A DNA stretch of 64,000 bases from Sulfurimonas sp. (GCA_027063505.1 JAMORO010000068.1:1-64000); one strand, 5' to 3'. Shown: positions 27,995 through 36,753, numbered from the stretch's first letter. Made by a program: numbers and translations. The notes: generated from the letters alone by a model not told the origin.

Positions 27995-29413
27995 ATGAAA
28001 GCAGAAGATGCTAATAAGATAGCTGAAGCATACACTAAGGGTGGAGAAGAAGCTGCTAAGAAGATGGCAGAGTCGTTAAGTGAGGGTGCTAAGCTAGATA
28101 TGAATTTGAGTGCTATTGATGGTGCAGGGATTTTGTCAGGGACTATGGCAGGGGCTAAGACGGCTAGTGATTTAAAAGCGGTTGATGCTCACGGGGGTTC
28201 TGAACAATATATTTCTGATAAGTCTGGTTCCACATATAGTAAAGAAATCACAGAGGCTACTGCTGCTCAATCTTTTGATAAGCCGGATATGATGAATAAA
28301 AAAGCTGGAATAATTATTGAAAGCAGAAGATCTGCAATGGGGGATGCTGCTGCTGAAAAAATAACTGCATCAATGGTGGAGCAAGGGATACTAGAAGAGG
28401 GATCAACATCCAAAGATTTTACAGCCACTACTGGTGATAAAGCAAGAAAGGCTTATGCTCAATCTAAAGCAGGAGCAATGGAGTCTGATGAAAAACTGAT
28501 GATTGATGATAGCAAGGTAAATGTTTCTCAAAATCTAACTAGCGGTAAAGGTGTAGCTACTTTTGATTCGGCTAACACATCCGTAACAGGTACTCAACAT
28601 ACATCTAAAGTGACTGATGCAGCAACAAAGAATTTACAAGATAGTGCAGAAGCAAATGGTTTAAGTCCAGATGAAATCAAGCAGCAGATGGAACAAACAA
28701 AAGCTAATGTAAATGTTGCGAATAAGCTAGAAACAGGATTAGCTGCTACAGTCATTAATGGAAGAGTCGGTAAAGATGGAATCGTAGCATCGGAAGAGAA
28801 TGGAGGAACTAAAGATAGCTCATTCTTAGCCGAACACATTGACGAGATGGCTATTGCTACAGGTGCTACGATGCTAGGTGCAACTGGATTGGCAGGACTA
28901 AATAAATACTCAAAAATCGTGCAACCAGAAAAAATTGCAATGTCTGAAAAAGATATGACAAGCAGAGGTTTTACCCCTAATGAAAATGGTGATATGGTTG
29001 GAAAGAATGGAAATATTGTAACTCAAAAAGATGGCAAGTTTTATGATGAGAGTGGTGATGTAATGAAAAAAGATAATCCAAAATATCAAAATGGCATAGT
29101 TAAGAGAGGATATGATGCGAGCGTTAGTAAGACAGGAGATTTACTTAGTAGTGTTTCTCCATTTACCAAGACCAAAGAACCCTTGGATGGCTCCACTGAT
29201 AGCACCAATCAAAATCAAAATGGCAAAAGCAACGACAGTGGACAAGATAGCCCAAATAATAAAGTTCATAATGACTCCTCAAAAGATAATATTGAAGGAA
29301 AGTCTCCTTCTAAAGATAGTATATCAAAAACGCCAAAAAGTCGCAAGTCTACTTATAACCCTGCAAAACTAATTGAGGCACAGGGGAAAGTAGAACTTTG
29401 GAATGAGTGGTGA
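27914..29413 (+). pseudogene. 5'-truncated conjugation-type (TraG-like) remnant
   Basis: From ATG 27995 the frame encodes 472 residues, but there is no ribosome binding site there. The same frame stays open upstream to 27914 and gives coherent-looking protein (GLLSVSEEQEIKSANSG). This suggests the true gene continued further and has lost its front. The product is rich in Ala, Ser, Gly and Lys, largely helical, with one hydrophobic stretch (IATGATMLGATGLAGL, near residue 286) and a disordered Asn/Ser/Lys tail. The composition resembles the soluble distal part of TraG-like mating-pair proteins, but I cannot confirm homology. It has no conjugation neighbours and sits between core genes, so a leftover of an integrated element is most likely. 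Confidence 0.4.
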
Positions 29414-29468
29414 GTGAAATCAGAGGAACTAAAAACCTCCTTTAAGGGCACTATGACATAAAAGATTA

Positions 29469-29474
29469 TATAAT
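29469..29474 (+). promoter_or_regulatory. Candidate -10 box of the 29507 operon
   Basis: TATAAT lies 33 bases before the ATG at 29507, with AAAGGAG at about 29489-29495. Confidence 0.45.
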
Positions 29475-29506
29475 TTACTAAAATAGTTTTAAAGGAGTTA
29501 AACACT

Positions 29507-29974
29507 ATGTCAAATCTGCCTAGTACACTTAACTCCTTTTGGCTTTGGCGAGAAGTATCCTCTAAGCTTGGTGTCTCAAATCCGGCTTATAAGTACTGGA
29601 AAAACACACCAAATATGAAACTAAACAACAAGTATGTTTTTATACAAAAAGAGACCCTCCCCCCTAAACATCTTCACATAGAAGAGATTTTGACAGACCT
29701 CTCTGGACATCTTCCTATAAAGTTTGCTTCTGATCAACTTCATGTAAATGAACATCTTTTTTCATCAGAGAAGATGCGACTCCATAAAGAGTTTGAGTAT
29801 AAGTTTGTAGAGGATGTAAAGTTTGTAAACATCAAGAAGTTTTTTCGTGAAAATGGTATCAAGGTAACAAAAAATTCTCTTGTTCAGCTTGGAAAAATGA
29901 GAGATTTAGAGTTCTCTATAGACTCTACATTTTATCGTTTAAAAGATGATTATGGTGTGGTGGTTTACGACTGA
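29507..29974 (+). CDS. Conserved-looking protein of unknown function
   Basis: This 155-residue soluble protein has a good AAAGGAG site and its own -10. The N-terminus (FWLWREVSSKLGVSNPAYKYW) has a shape that could be a helix-turn-helix, and the basic segment KKFFRENGIKVTKNSL could be a second one, so nucleic-acid binding is possible but unproven. The stop overlaps the start of the LapB-like gene (TGATG), so they are co-translated. I do not recognise a family. Confidence 0.6.
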   Translation: MSNLPSTLNSFWLWREVSSKLGVSNPAYKYWKNTPNMKLNNKYVFIQKETLPPKHLHIEEILTDLSGHLPIKFASDQLHVNEHLFSSEKMRLHKEFEYKFVEDVKFVNIKKFFRENGIKVTKNSLVQLGKMRDLEFSIDSTFYRLKDDYGVVVYD

Positions 29975-31017
29975 TGAATTCTTTTTTTATAGAGTTTAGA
30001 GATCCTCTTTTCTCGATTATCACTTTTTTTCTTATCATCTTCATTATCTCTTTTTTCTCCTACTGGTACAGTAAGTACAAAAACAGTGAAGACTCAAAGT
30101 ATCTCGATGAGTTTCTAAAACAGTTCCGTACACTCCCCTCAAAAGATGAACTTCAAGTTCTCATTAGTAGTGGAGAACTCTCTGAGAAGTCGTGGCTACT
30201 TCTTGCCCACTCATACTCTAAAAATGGAGATTATGAGAAGAGTATAGAGATCTATAATGAACTTTTAAAGATAAACAGTGCAAATAAAAGAGAGACTATG
30301 TTTCTCCTTGGAAAGACCTACTTTAAAGCGGGTTTTTTAGAGCGTTCTAAGCAGATATTTTTAAGTATACTAAAAACAAACCCTAGAACACCTCAGGCAC
30401 TTAACTACTTGCTTCTAGTCTATGAGTATATGAAAGACTTTCAGGCCGCACAAGATGTTTTAGAGCCCCTTGATGAGCTCAAAAAAGATATTAGACTCGA
30501 TAGTACATACTTAAAGACACTCGCTCTTTTAAATGAGCCGAAGATAGACCCAAAAGAGAAAGCCGTGCAGCTTCTTAGTGAGTATAAAAACCATCATCAT
30601 TTAGCACATATGATTTATGAGTATATTTTTCGAGTAGATCCCGCTTTAGCTTGGGAAAACTTTGACAGCTCAAAGAGCGAGTACCTGAGTGATATCCTTT
30701 GGAATTTGGATTTAAAAGATTTGAATTTAGATATAATTTCACAAAATGGTTATCTTAGAGAGCTCTACAGTGCCAAATCCTATGTCTCAATGGCAGAGGG
30801 TAGTTCTGTGTTTGAGTTTGATGTACTCATAAAGCTTCAAGGCAAGTCAAATGCTACTTTGAGTTTTGAGTATATCTGTGACAACTGTAAGGTAGTGTAT
30901 CCTTTTGTTTTTAACCGCTGCTCCTCCTGTCATGCTATAGATACAGCACGGGTTGAGTGGAGCTTGACAAAAGATTACTATAAAGATTTTAGTGAAGAAA
31001 ATAACTCTTTTCAATAA
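29974..31017 (+). CDS. LapB-like TPR protein with rubredoxin-type zinc site
   Basis: This 347-residue protein has one N-terminal membrane helix (about residues 11-31), then TPR-like repeats (SWLLLAHSYSKNGDYEKSIEIYNEL, split over 73-97, and more up to about 230). A C-terminal metal knuckle has Cys302, Cys305, Cys316 and Cys319. That is the architecture of LapB (YciM), which in E. coli tunes LPS synthesis by guiding LpxC to FtsH. It is about 40 residues shorter than the E. coli protein. It is co-translated with the unknown protein upstream and followed by rnc after 33 bases. Functional equivalence is inferred from architecture only. Confidence 0.7.
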   Translation: MNSFFIEFRDPLFSIITFFLIIFIISFFSYWYSKYKNSEDSKYLDEFLKQFRTLPSKDELQVLISSGELSEKSWLLLAHSYSKNGDYEKSIEIYNELLKINSANKRETMFLLGKTYFKAGFLERSKQIFLSILKTNPRTPQALNYLLLVYEYMKDFQAAQDVLEPLDELKKDIRLDSTYLKTLALLNEPKIDPKEKAVQLLSEYKNHHHLAHMIYEYIFRVDPALAWENFDSSKSEYLSDILWNLDLKDLNLDIISQNGYLRELYSAKSYVSMAEGSSVFEFDVLIKLQGKSNATLSFEYICDNCKVVYPFVFNRCSSCHAIDTARVEWSLTKDYYKDFSEENNSFQ

Positions 31018-31050
31018 TTATAAAAAGACTCACGATAAAGAGGAAAAAAA

Positions 31051-31731
31051 ATGAATAAAAATATAGAGATACTAGAGAAACAGCTTGATTATGAATTTAA
31101 AGATAAATCGCTGATTATCGAAGCGCTGACACATAAAAGTTATAAACAGCCCTACGATAATGAGCGCCTTGAGTTTCTTGGTGATGCAGTACTAGACCTT
31201 ATAGTAGGGGAGTACCTTTTTGTAAAGTTCAGAAAGTCAGATGAGGGAAAACTCTCAAAGATTCGTGCTTCACTTGTAAATGAGACAGGCTTTGATAAAC
31301 TTGCTCGTGCACTCCACTTGGGAGATTATATTTTACTCTCAAATGCAGAGGAGAACAATGGTGGTCGAGAGAAGTCTTCACTCCTCTCAAATGCTTTTGA
31401 AGCAGTTATGGGGGCTATCTATCTTGAGGCTGGACTTGATATTGTAGGTAAAATAGCTATAGACTTGATAGAGTCAAATCATGAGGATATCTCACTTGAC
31501 TCTCTCTTTAGAGATTTTAAAACAACACTTCAAGAGTTAACACAGGCTCGTTTTGGAATAACACCAGAGTACATAGTCCTCTCAAGTCGTGGACCTGACC
31601 ATCTTAAAGAGTTTGAAGTTGGTGTTTTTATAGAGGGTAGAGAGTATGCTCGTGCTCTTGGAAAGAGTAAGAAAATAGCACAACAAGAAGCAGCAGAGAT
31701 AGCAGTGCAGATGCTAAAAGAGGAGAAGTAA
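31051..31731 (+). CDS. rnc: Ribonuclease III
   Basis: RNase III cuts double-stranded RNA, including rRNA precursors. The 226-residue protein has the signature ERLEFLGDAVL at residues 38-48, the second acidic cluster in NAFEAVMGAIYLEAG, and a C-terminal double-stranded RNA-binding domain (about 156-226) with KIAQQEAAEIAVQML. Its stop overlaps the aroC start by one base. Confidence 0.97.
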   Translation: MNKNIEILEKQLDYEFKDKSLIIEALTHKSYKQPYDNERLEFLGDAVLDLIVGEYLFVKFRKSDEGKLSKIRASLVNETGFDKLARALHLGDYILLSNAEENNGGREKSSLLSNAFEAVMGAIYLEAGLDIVGKIAIDLIESNHEDISLDSLFRDFKTTLQELTQARFGITPEYIVLSSRGPDHLKEFEVGVFIEGREYARALGKSKKIAQQEAAEIAVQMLKEEK

Positions 31732-32804
31732 TGAATAGCTTTGGAATGAAACTGCGTTTTAGTACTTTTGGAGAGTCTCACGGAAAGGCACTCGGTTGTC
31801 TTCTTGATGGAGTTCCAGCAGGTCTGGAGATAGATGAAGCATTTATTCAAAGTGAACTTGATCGCCGTAAACCGGGAAAGAGTGAGTTTGAAACAGCACG
31901 AAAAGAGGCTGATAAAGTAGAGATACTCAGTGGTGTTTTTGAGGGGAAGAGTACGGGTACTCCTATCGCTATGATCATTTTTAACACAAACCAAAAGTCT
32001 AAAGATTACACAAACATTAAAGATGTGTTTCGTCCTGGGCATGCAGACTTTACTTACTTTCATAAGTATGGTATTCGTGACTACCGTGGTGGTGGGCGTA
32101 GCTCTGCTCGGGAGACTGCGGCTCGCGTTGCAGCTGGTGCTATCGCTAAGCTTATGTTACAAGAGCTAGGGATTAGTGTTAAGAGTGGTATCTGTGAGGT
32201 GGCTGGAATTAAAAGTGAAGCTTTTGACTATGAAGCTGCCAAAGGGAGTCTCATCTATGCACTTGATGCAAAGGTTGAGGATGCTCAAAAAGAGGCTATC
32301 TTAAAAGCTAAAAATGAGCATGACTCTGTTGGTGGTGTCTCTCGTGTACTTATAGAGGGTGTGCCAGTAGGGCTTGGTCAACCTCTCTACTATAAACTTG
32401 ATGGTGTCTTAGCAGATGCTATGATGGGTTTAAACGCTGTAAAAGCAGTAGAGATTGGAGATGGCGTTTTAAGTGCTCGCTCATTGGGCTCACAAAACAA
32501 TGATGCAATTCGTGCTGATGGTTTTGAGTCTAATCATTCTGGTGGTATTTTAGGTGGAATAAGTAATGGAGATGATATAGTAATTAATGTATATTTCAAA
32601 CCGACTCCTTCTATCTTTAAAGAGCAACACACTGTAACTACGACAAATGAAGAGGTTGACTTCTCTTTAAAAGGGAGACATGACCCTTGTGTTGCGATTC
32701 GTGGAACTGTTGTTTGTGAGTCTATGGCTGCATTAGTAGTGGCGGATATGTTACTACTCAATATGGGTTCTCATATGGAAGGTGTAAGTAAATATTATAA
32801 CTAG
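31731..32804 (+). CDS. aroC: Chorismate synthase
   Basis: AroC makes chorismate from EPSP, the last step of the shikimate pathway, using reduced FMN. The 357-residue protein has the signatures STFGESHGKALGC near the N-terminus, YRGGGRSSARETAARVAAGA in the middle and RADGFESNHSGGILGG later. It is coupled to rnc by a TAATG overlap and followed by a PAS gene after 9 bases. Confidence 0.97.
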   Translation: MNSFGMKLRFSTFGESHGKALGCLLDGVPAGLEIDEAFIQSELDRRKPGKSEFETARKEADKVEILSGVFEGKSTGTPIAMIIFNTNQKSKDYTNIKDVFRPGHADFTYFHKYGIRDYRGGGRSSARETAARVAAGAIAKLMLQELGISVKSGICEVAGIKSEAFDYEAAKGSLIYALDAKVEDAQKEAILKAKNEHDSVGGVSRVLIEGVPVGLGQPLYYKLDGVLADAMMGLNAVKAVEIGDGVLSARSLGSQNNDAIRADGFESNHSGGILGGISNGDDIVINVYFKPTPSIFKEQHTVTTTNEEVDFSLKGRHDPCVAIRGTVVCESMAALVVADMLLLNMGSHMEGVSKYYN

Positions 32805-32813
32805 GAGATAGAG

Positions 32814-33230
32814 ATGTCTAGAGTTTATAAAGATAATGTAAGTGATGAGTGGTATTTTCCAAGTGATGGATATATCCTGAGTGAAACAGATGCTAATGGA
32901 ATTATTATATATGCGAATGAACTCTTCTGTGAAATGGCAGGCTACACTTTAGATGAACTTATTGGAGAGCCACATAATATCGTGAGACATCCTGATATGC
33001 CTCGCATAGCGTTTAAAGGTCTCTGGGATGATGTACAGTCAAAAGGTTTCTGGACAGGTATAGTAAAAAATATACGAAAAGATAGAGGTTACTACTGGGT
33101 TCATGCAACTGCACTACGACGTGTACATAGTGATGGAAGTGTTACATATCTCTCTGTAAGACGTGTTCCAAATAGAGAAGAGGTCTCTAGCTGTATTACT
33201 CTTTATGCAGAGCTTAAGTCTCAAGAGTAG
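32814..33230 (+). CDS. Stand-alone Aer-type PAS domain protein
   Basis: This 138-residue cytosolic protein is a single PAS domain: ILSETDANGIIIYANELFCE, AGYTLDELIG, NIVRHPDMPR and GYYWVHATALRR. The pattern is that of the flavin-binding PAS of Aer-type redox or energy-taxis sensors. There is no output domain, so it must act through a partner such as a chemoreceptor or CheA complex, or a kinase. The stop codon lies in the loop of a terminator hairpin. Confidence 0.85.
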   Translation: MSRVYKDNVSDEWYFPSDGYILSETDANGIIIYANELFCEMAGYTLDELIGEPHNIVRHPDMPRIAFKGLWDDVQSKGFWTGIVKNIRKDRGYYWVHATALRRVHSDGSVTYLSVRRVPNREEVSSCITLYAELKSQE

Positions 33231-33239
33231 CTCTTGAGA
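33219..33239 (+). terminator. Terminator hairpin with the PAS stop codon in its loop
   Basis: TCTCAAGAG at 33219-33227 pairs perfectly with CTCTTGAGA at 33231-33239; the three-base loop is the TAG stop of the PAS gene. TCTACTTTT follows, a short T-run. Confidence 0.45.
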
Positions 33240-33255
33240 GTCTACTTTTAGAAAA

Positions 33256-34278
33256 TTATTTTGCTAAAAGTGGATTTATATTTTCTGTATCTATACCACC
33301 GAGTGAGTGTATAATAGCAGGGATCTCTGTATCTAGTTGATGGATTTTTTCAAGTTTATCTGCATCAGTGATATTAAGTGCTGCAGCCCAAGCACCTAGT
33401 GTTGGCATACCAATAACTATCTTATTCTCACCCTCTTTTATATAGGCATACATTGAACATGGTGCAAACATCGCAGCTTTAGGAAGTGGGTTCTTTCCAT
33501 CAAAAATAGTATACGAGAAAGGGATATGACAGAGTGACCATACAACATAAGCACTATATCCAGGAAGAGCATCCTCTTCACTGTTGAGACTCTCTTTCAT
33601 GTTATAAAAACCAGCAATGATGTAGCCTTTTGTTTCAAATGCTGACTCATATCTCTCCTGAAAATCATCAAAAAAATCATCAATATCTTCAGGCTCATCA
33701 AACGCTATCTCAAAGTTCATCATAGTCTTCTTAGCATAGCCTTGAAGTTTTGTGTATGACTTAGTCGCTTTTGGGTACTTACTCTCAATAGCTGCATCAA
33801 GAGGAATAAACATCTCTGTAAATTTTGCTCTTACATTTTTATCTTCTATCTGTAAGATATCTAGTGCTGCTTGAGGATAGATATGTGTGATGACTGTTTT
33901 ATGATCTGCTTTTTTTCTATAGATAACAAGATTAAAAGGAGTAAAACCACCAATACGAGGATCTGTGTTAAAAAGCTCTCTCGCTTTAGAGTCATTGACA
34001 AGTGAAGAGAAAGAGAGTTGCTCTAGCTTCGTCTCTCCTACCTGTTGTACATAAACATTTTGAACATTATGGTGTGGATCATTAAGAAAGAAACCAGTTT
34101 TTTCTACTGGTTCTTTTGTAAACTCGAAAAAGTCTTTATCAAACTCCGTAGTAGCTGTATCTATAGTATACTCTACAGCTAGTTTAGTGTTGTTACTTGG
34201 AGTAAATTTTGCACTCAGAGGTGTTAAAAGTAGACTAGAAAGAGTAGCTAAAATAAGTGTTTTTTTGAGAAGTTGCAT
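33256..34278 (-). CDS. Secreted DUF302-like protein (paralogue 2)
   Basis: This 340-residue protein has a Sec signal peptide ending near residue 23 (PLSA-KF) and no further membrane segment. It matches the protein at 1905-2891 along its length: FFLNDPHH near 63-70, GFTPFNLVIY at 111-120, a FFDDF.E..E acidic helix, CHIPFSYTIF around Cys250 and FAPCSMYAYIKEGENK around Cys274. It is thus a duplicate of that gene, 30 kb away. It lies downstream of another DUF302-like gene, with a hairpin between them. The function is unknown, but nearness to sox genes suggests a link with sulfur. Confidence 0.65.
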   Translation of the reverse strand: MQLLKKTLILATLSSLLLTPLSAKFTPSNNTKLAVEYTIDTATTEFDKDFFEFTKEPVEKTGFFLNDPHHNVQNVYVQQVGETKLEQLSFSSLVNDSKARELFNTDPRIGGFTPFNLVIYRKKADHKTVITHIYPQAALDILQIEDKNVRAKFTEMFIPLDAAIESKYPKATKSYTKLQGYAKKTMMNFEIAFDEPEDIDDFFDDFQERYESAFETKGYIIAGFYNMKESLNSEEDALPGYSAYVVWSLCHIPFSYTIFDGKNPLPKAAMFAPCSMYAYIKEGENKIVIGMPTLGAWAAALNITDADKLEKIHQLDTEIPAIIHSLGGIDTENINPLLAK

Positions 34279-34350
34279 TTGTTTCCTTACGGGTGAAGTA
34301 GATTAAAAAAAGTCTAAACTTTGAAAAGTGTACAATTTTTTTAATATGTT

Positions 34351-34373
34351 TAGACCACCATAGTGGTGGCCTA
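34351..34373 (-). other. Hairpin between two DUF302-like genes
   Basis: TAGACCACC pairs with GGTGGCCTA (one G-T pair) around a five-base loop. On the minus strand it lies between the two DUF302-like genes but has no T-run after it, so it may stabilise mRNA or reduce expression of the distal gene rather than stop transcription. Confidence 0.4.
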
Positions 34374-34388
34374 AAAAATAGTTAGAGA

Positions 34389-35372
34389 CTACTCAGTCAT
34401 ATCAGTGATGATAGCTTCGATATAGCCTTGAGCTTCACGAAGTTTTTTAGTACCCTCTTCATCTTCTGTCATGCCAATCGTAGTGATCCAGTTGTCAACA
34501 GATAAGAATCCCATGTACATTTTGTTTTCGCCAACTTTTTTATAAAGATAGAAAGAACATGGAGCCCAAGCACCTGCTTCTGGATGATCTTTAGATACAG
34601 GATAGATTACATCAAATTTACAGATAGAGTAAGTATGGTAAAAGTCATAAACACCAGTATACCCTTGGTCATCAAAAATCTCTTCTTGAACATTTGTGTA
34701 GTTAGGAAGTAAGAAACCTAAAGGCTCCATTTCACCTTCAAATTCAGCTTCAAAATCTTCGATAAACTCTTCTGCAGTTTGATCATCAAGTTCAACTTCC
34801 ATAGAGAAGTTAGTTGCTAAAGATTTGTTAGGGAATTTAACTGTGTGGTTTAACTCTTTAAATGAACCATCAGGCATTGCAGTTTTAAGTCCTTTTTTGA
34901 TTAAAGCAGCATATGCCATTAAGTCTGGATCAGTTACAGGAATGTTAGTCGCTCTAGCCATACCGTTGATAGTAAGAGTACTGATATTCATACAACCCTC
35001 TTTACCTTCCCAAATAGACATAGTAAGTGGTGTTAATGCACCAAAACTTGGATACTTTTTGATAAGTTTGTATGTTAGTTCATTGTTTACATACATAGCA
35101 AGGTTATACACTTTGTAGTGTAGTTTACCAAATCTTGTACCAAATGGTTTATTCATATCGTTGTTACCAGGAACACTTAAACCTACTGAGTCAAAAGCTT
35201 TTTCAATAGACTTTGCAGTGATTTTACCATCAGCATTTGGTGTAGAGAATACCTGTACATCTTGTATTCTCTTAGGTTTTTCAACAACAGGAGCACTTGG
35301 TGCTTCATTGTTACAACCAACAATAGACATTGCTACTAATGCAGCGAGTATCAGAGAGTATATTTTTTTCAT
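34389..35372 (-). CDS. DUF302-like lipoprotein (paralogue 3)
   Basis: This 327-residue protein has a lipoprotein signal (MSIVGC, Cys20). The C-terminal block aligns with the two secreted paralogues: CKFDVIYPVS around Cys251, WAPCSFYLYKKVGENKMYMG around Cys272. It also has the acidic EEFIEDFEAEF helix near 201-211. The N-terminal half is different and has an extra cysteine (Cys127). An AAGGAATTC site precedes the start. Likely a periplasmic partner of the protein encoded just downstream. Confidence 0.65.
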   Translation of the reverse strand: MKKIYSLILAALVAMSIVGCNNEAPSAPVVEKPKRIQDVQVFSTPNADGKITAKSIEKAFDSVGLSVPGNNDMNKPFGTRFGKLHYKVYNLAMYVNNELTYKLIKKYPSFGALTPLTMSIWEGKEGCMNISTLTINGMARATNIPVTDPDLMAYAALIKKGLKTAMPDGSFKELNHTVKFPNKSLATNFSMEVELDDQTAEEFIEDFEAEFEGEMEPLGFLLPNYTNVQEEIFDDQGYTGVYDFYHTYSICKFDVIYPVSKDHPEAGAWAPCSFYLYKKVGENKMYMGFLSVDNWITTIGMTEDEEGTKKLREAQGYIEAIITDMTE

Positions 35373-35432
35373 CTGAATTCCTTATTTTTAATTATTCTTG
35401 TCGATTTTAGCATTATTAACATATAAAATATA

Positions 35433-35885
35433 TTAATAGTTTAAAATTTCTACTTTATCATCTAGCACTATTTCAGAACTTCCCTCAATGACTCTAGCAA
35501 AGATCCCACGATCATTTTTGAGTAGTTTAGGAAGTTTAGAATTTACTGTTGATAATCCCTTACAGAGTGTACAGTGTTGTGTGATTTCAAGAATTGTATC
35601 TCCAATCTTGATCTTATCACCATGTTGCAAAGTATATGGATTTATATCAATAAGAATATTTTCTCCTAAAGAACCAGTTTGTAATTTTATGCCATTTTTT
35701 ATGGAGAGTTCGTAGCTCTCTTTAGATGTAATTAAAATTGAACGCATTGGGTCTTTAGAGTAAAACTTATCATTGAGTATGCCATTAGGGTCTACTTTTA
35801 TACCTGTTACACTCTCTCTGCCTTTAGATTTATCTGCATCTGTTATGAAGAGCTCTAAGACTTTTCCTTCTGATTTAGTTCTCAT
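35433..35885 (-). CDS. MOSC-domain protein
   Basis: This 150-residue protein is a single MOSC domain with the motif GSLGENI at residues 71-77 and a conserved cysteine region CTLCKG (Cys105, Cys108). MOSC domains occur in molybdenum cofactor sulfurases and in sulfur-carrier enzymes such as YiiM. Here it overlaps the thioredoxin-like gene by 11 bases, at the end of the soxCDYZ run. A role in molybdenum cofactor handling for SoxC or in sulfur transfer is plausible but inferred from position. Confidence 0.85.
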   Translation of the reverse strand: MRTKSEGKVLELFITDADKSKGRESVTGIKVDPNGILNDKFYSKDPMRSILITSKESYELSIKNGIKLQTGSLGENILIDINPYTLQHGDKIKIGDTILEITQHCTLCKGLSTVNSKLPKLLKNDRGIFARVIEGSSEIVLDDKVEILNY

Positions 35886-36399
35886 GTTTTCTCGGATCTA
35901 TTATTTCGTTATCTTGACTTTTCTGAAAGCCTATCTTCTCTTTATAAGTATCTAGTTTCATAGAGCTATTAGAATGGCTATAAATATAGTGTAGAATGAC
36001 TAAAAACTCTGACTCATCGTTATAGCCTACACTTGCATACTTAATATCACCACCATCATCTAAAAAAAGTGCAGAGGGGTAGAAGTCATAACCGATTCTT
36101 TTGGCAAGACATATACCACCACTCTTCTCTCCTTTATAGATATACGTATCTTTATGTGAGATATTTATCTGTATAACTTGAAAGTTATTCTCTAAGTACT
36201 CTGCGACATCATCATCTTCAAGGGTAAACTCCTGCATACTATTACAGTAGCTACAGCCAACTCTATGGAGATATAGCATTACTTCTTTGTTAGAATTATG
36301 TGCATTTTTTAAGATTTTGTCTATATTGATTTCGTTTGAGAGTAGAGAAGTTTGAAGAAGTGCAAGTGCAAAAAAAGTCTTAAAAAGTTTTTTTAGCAT
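35875..36399 (-). CDS. Periplasmic thioredoxin-fold protein (SoxW-like)
   Basis: This 174-residue protein has a signal peptide (residues 1-21) and a thioredoxin-like domain with active-site CSYC (Cys49, Cys52) in YLHRVGCSYCNSMQ and the cis-proline YPSALF. SoxW-type thioredoxins keep the SoxY carrier cysteine reduced or repair it, and the gene stands 45 bases after soxZ on the same strand. The C-terminus is longer than the domain needs. The assignment to SoxW is by position and fold. Confidence 0.75.
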   Translation of the reverse strand: MLKKLFKTFFALALLQTSLLSNEINIDKILKNAHNSNKEVMLYLHRVGCSYCNSMQEFTLEDDDVAEYLENNFQVIQINISHKDTYIYKGEKSGGICLAKRIGYDFYPSALFLDDGGDIKYASVGYNDESEFLVILHYIYSHSNSSMKLDTYKEKIGFQKSQDNEIIDPRKHEN

Positions 36400-36444
36400 C
36401 TATTGCACCGAAATAAAGTTATAAATAACTAGCAAAAATGCTAA

Positions 36445-36753
36445 TTATTTAATTTTACCTTTACCTTTACCAGTTTTACCTTTACGGTCAGTCCATGACA
36501 TTAAAAGTTTGTCACCTTTTTTGAAACCATCTGCTTTAAATTGGAATTTAAAGATAGGGTTTTTAGAAAGGAACTGAGAAGTAGACATGTCAAAAACAGT
36601 CTCTCCATTTACAGTACCAGTTAGGTGAAAAATAAAGTTAGCGTTTTCACGATCACCAGTTTTTTTCTCCATCATGTTAAATGTAGACATTTCGTGTTTA
36701 GCCATAGCTTTAACTTTTATAACACCATTTTTTAATTTTGCTTTTACTTTCAT
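36445..36753 (-). CDS. soxZ: Thiosulfate oxidation carrier protein SoxZ
   Basis: SoxZ pairs with SoxY to hold sulfur intermediates during thiosulfate oxidation. This 102-residue protein begins KVKAKLKNGVIKVKAMAKHEM and ends with KGDKLLMSWTDRKG, the usual SoxZ Ig-like pattern, and has no signal peptide; SoxZ is exported together with SoxY. It follows soxY by 46 bases. Confidence 0.93.
   Translation of the reverse strand: MKVKAKLKNGVIKVKAMAKHEMSTFNMMEKKTGDRENANFIFHLTGTVNGETVFDMSTSQFLSKNPIFKFQFKADGFKKGDKLLMSWTDRKGKTGKGKGKIK

Noticed and set aside
27850-28035. 61-residue minus-strand frame at the start of the conjugation remnant
   Set aside because: It starts inside the remnant's coding frame, has no ribosome binding site and no recognisable content.
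27718-29506. Insertion sequence or complete integrated element
   Set aside because: No transposase or integrase, and no matching direct or inverted repeats were seen at the two edges by eye.
31530-32063. 177-residue open frame on the minus strand across rnc and aroC
   Set aside because: It lies wholly opposite two certain genes, has no ribosome binding site and its product has no recognisable domain; it is a shadow frame.
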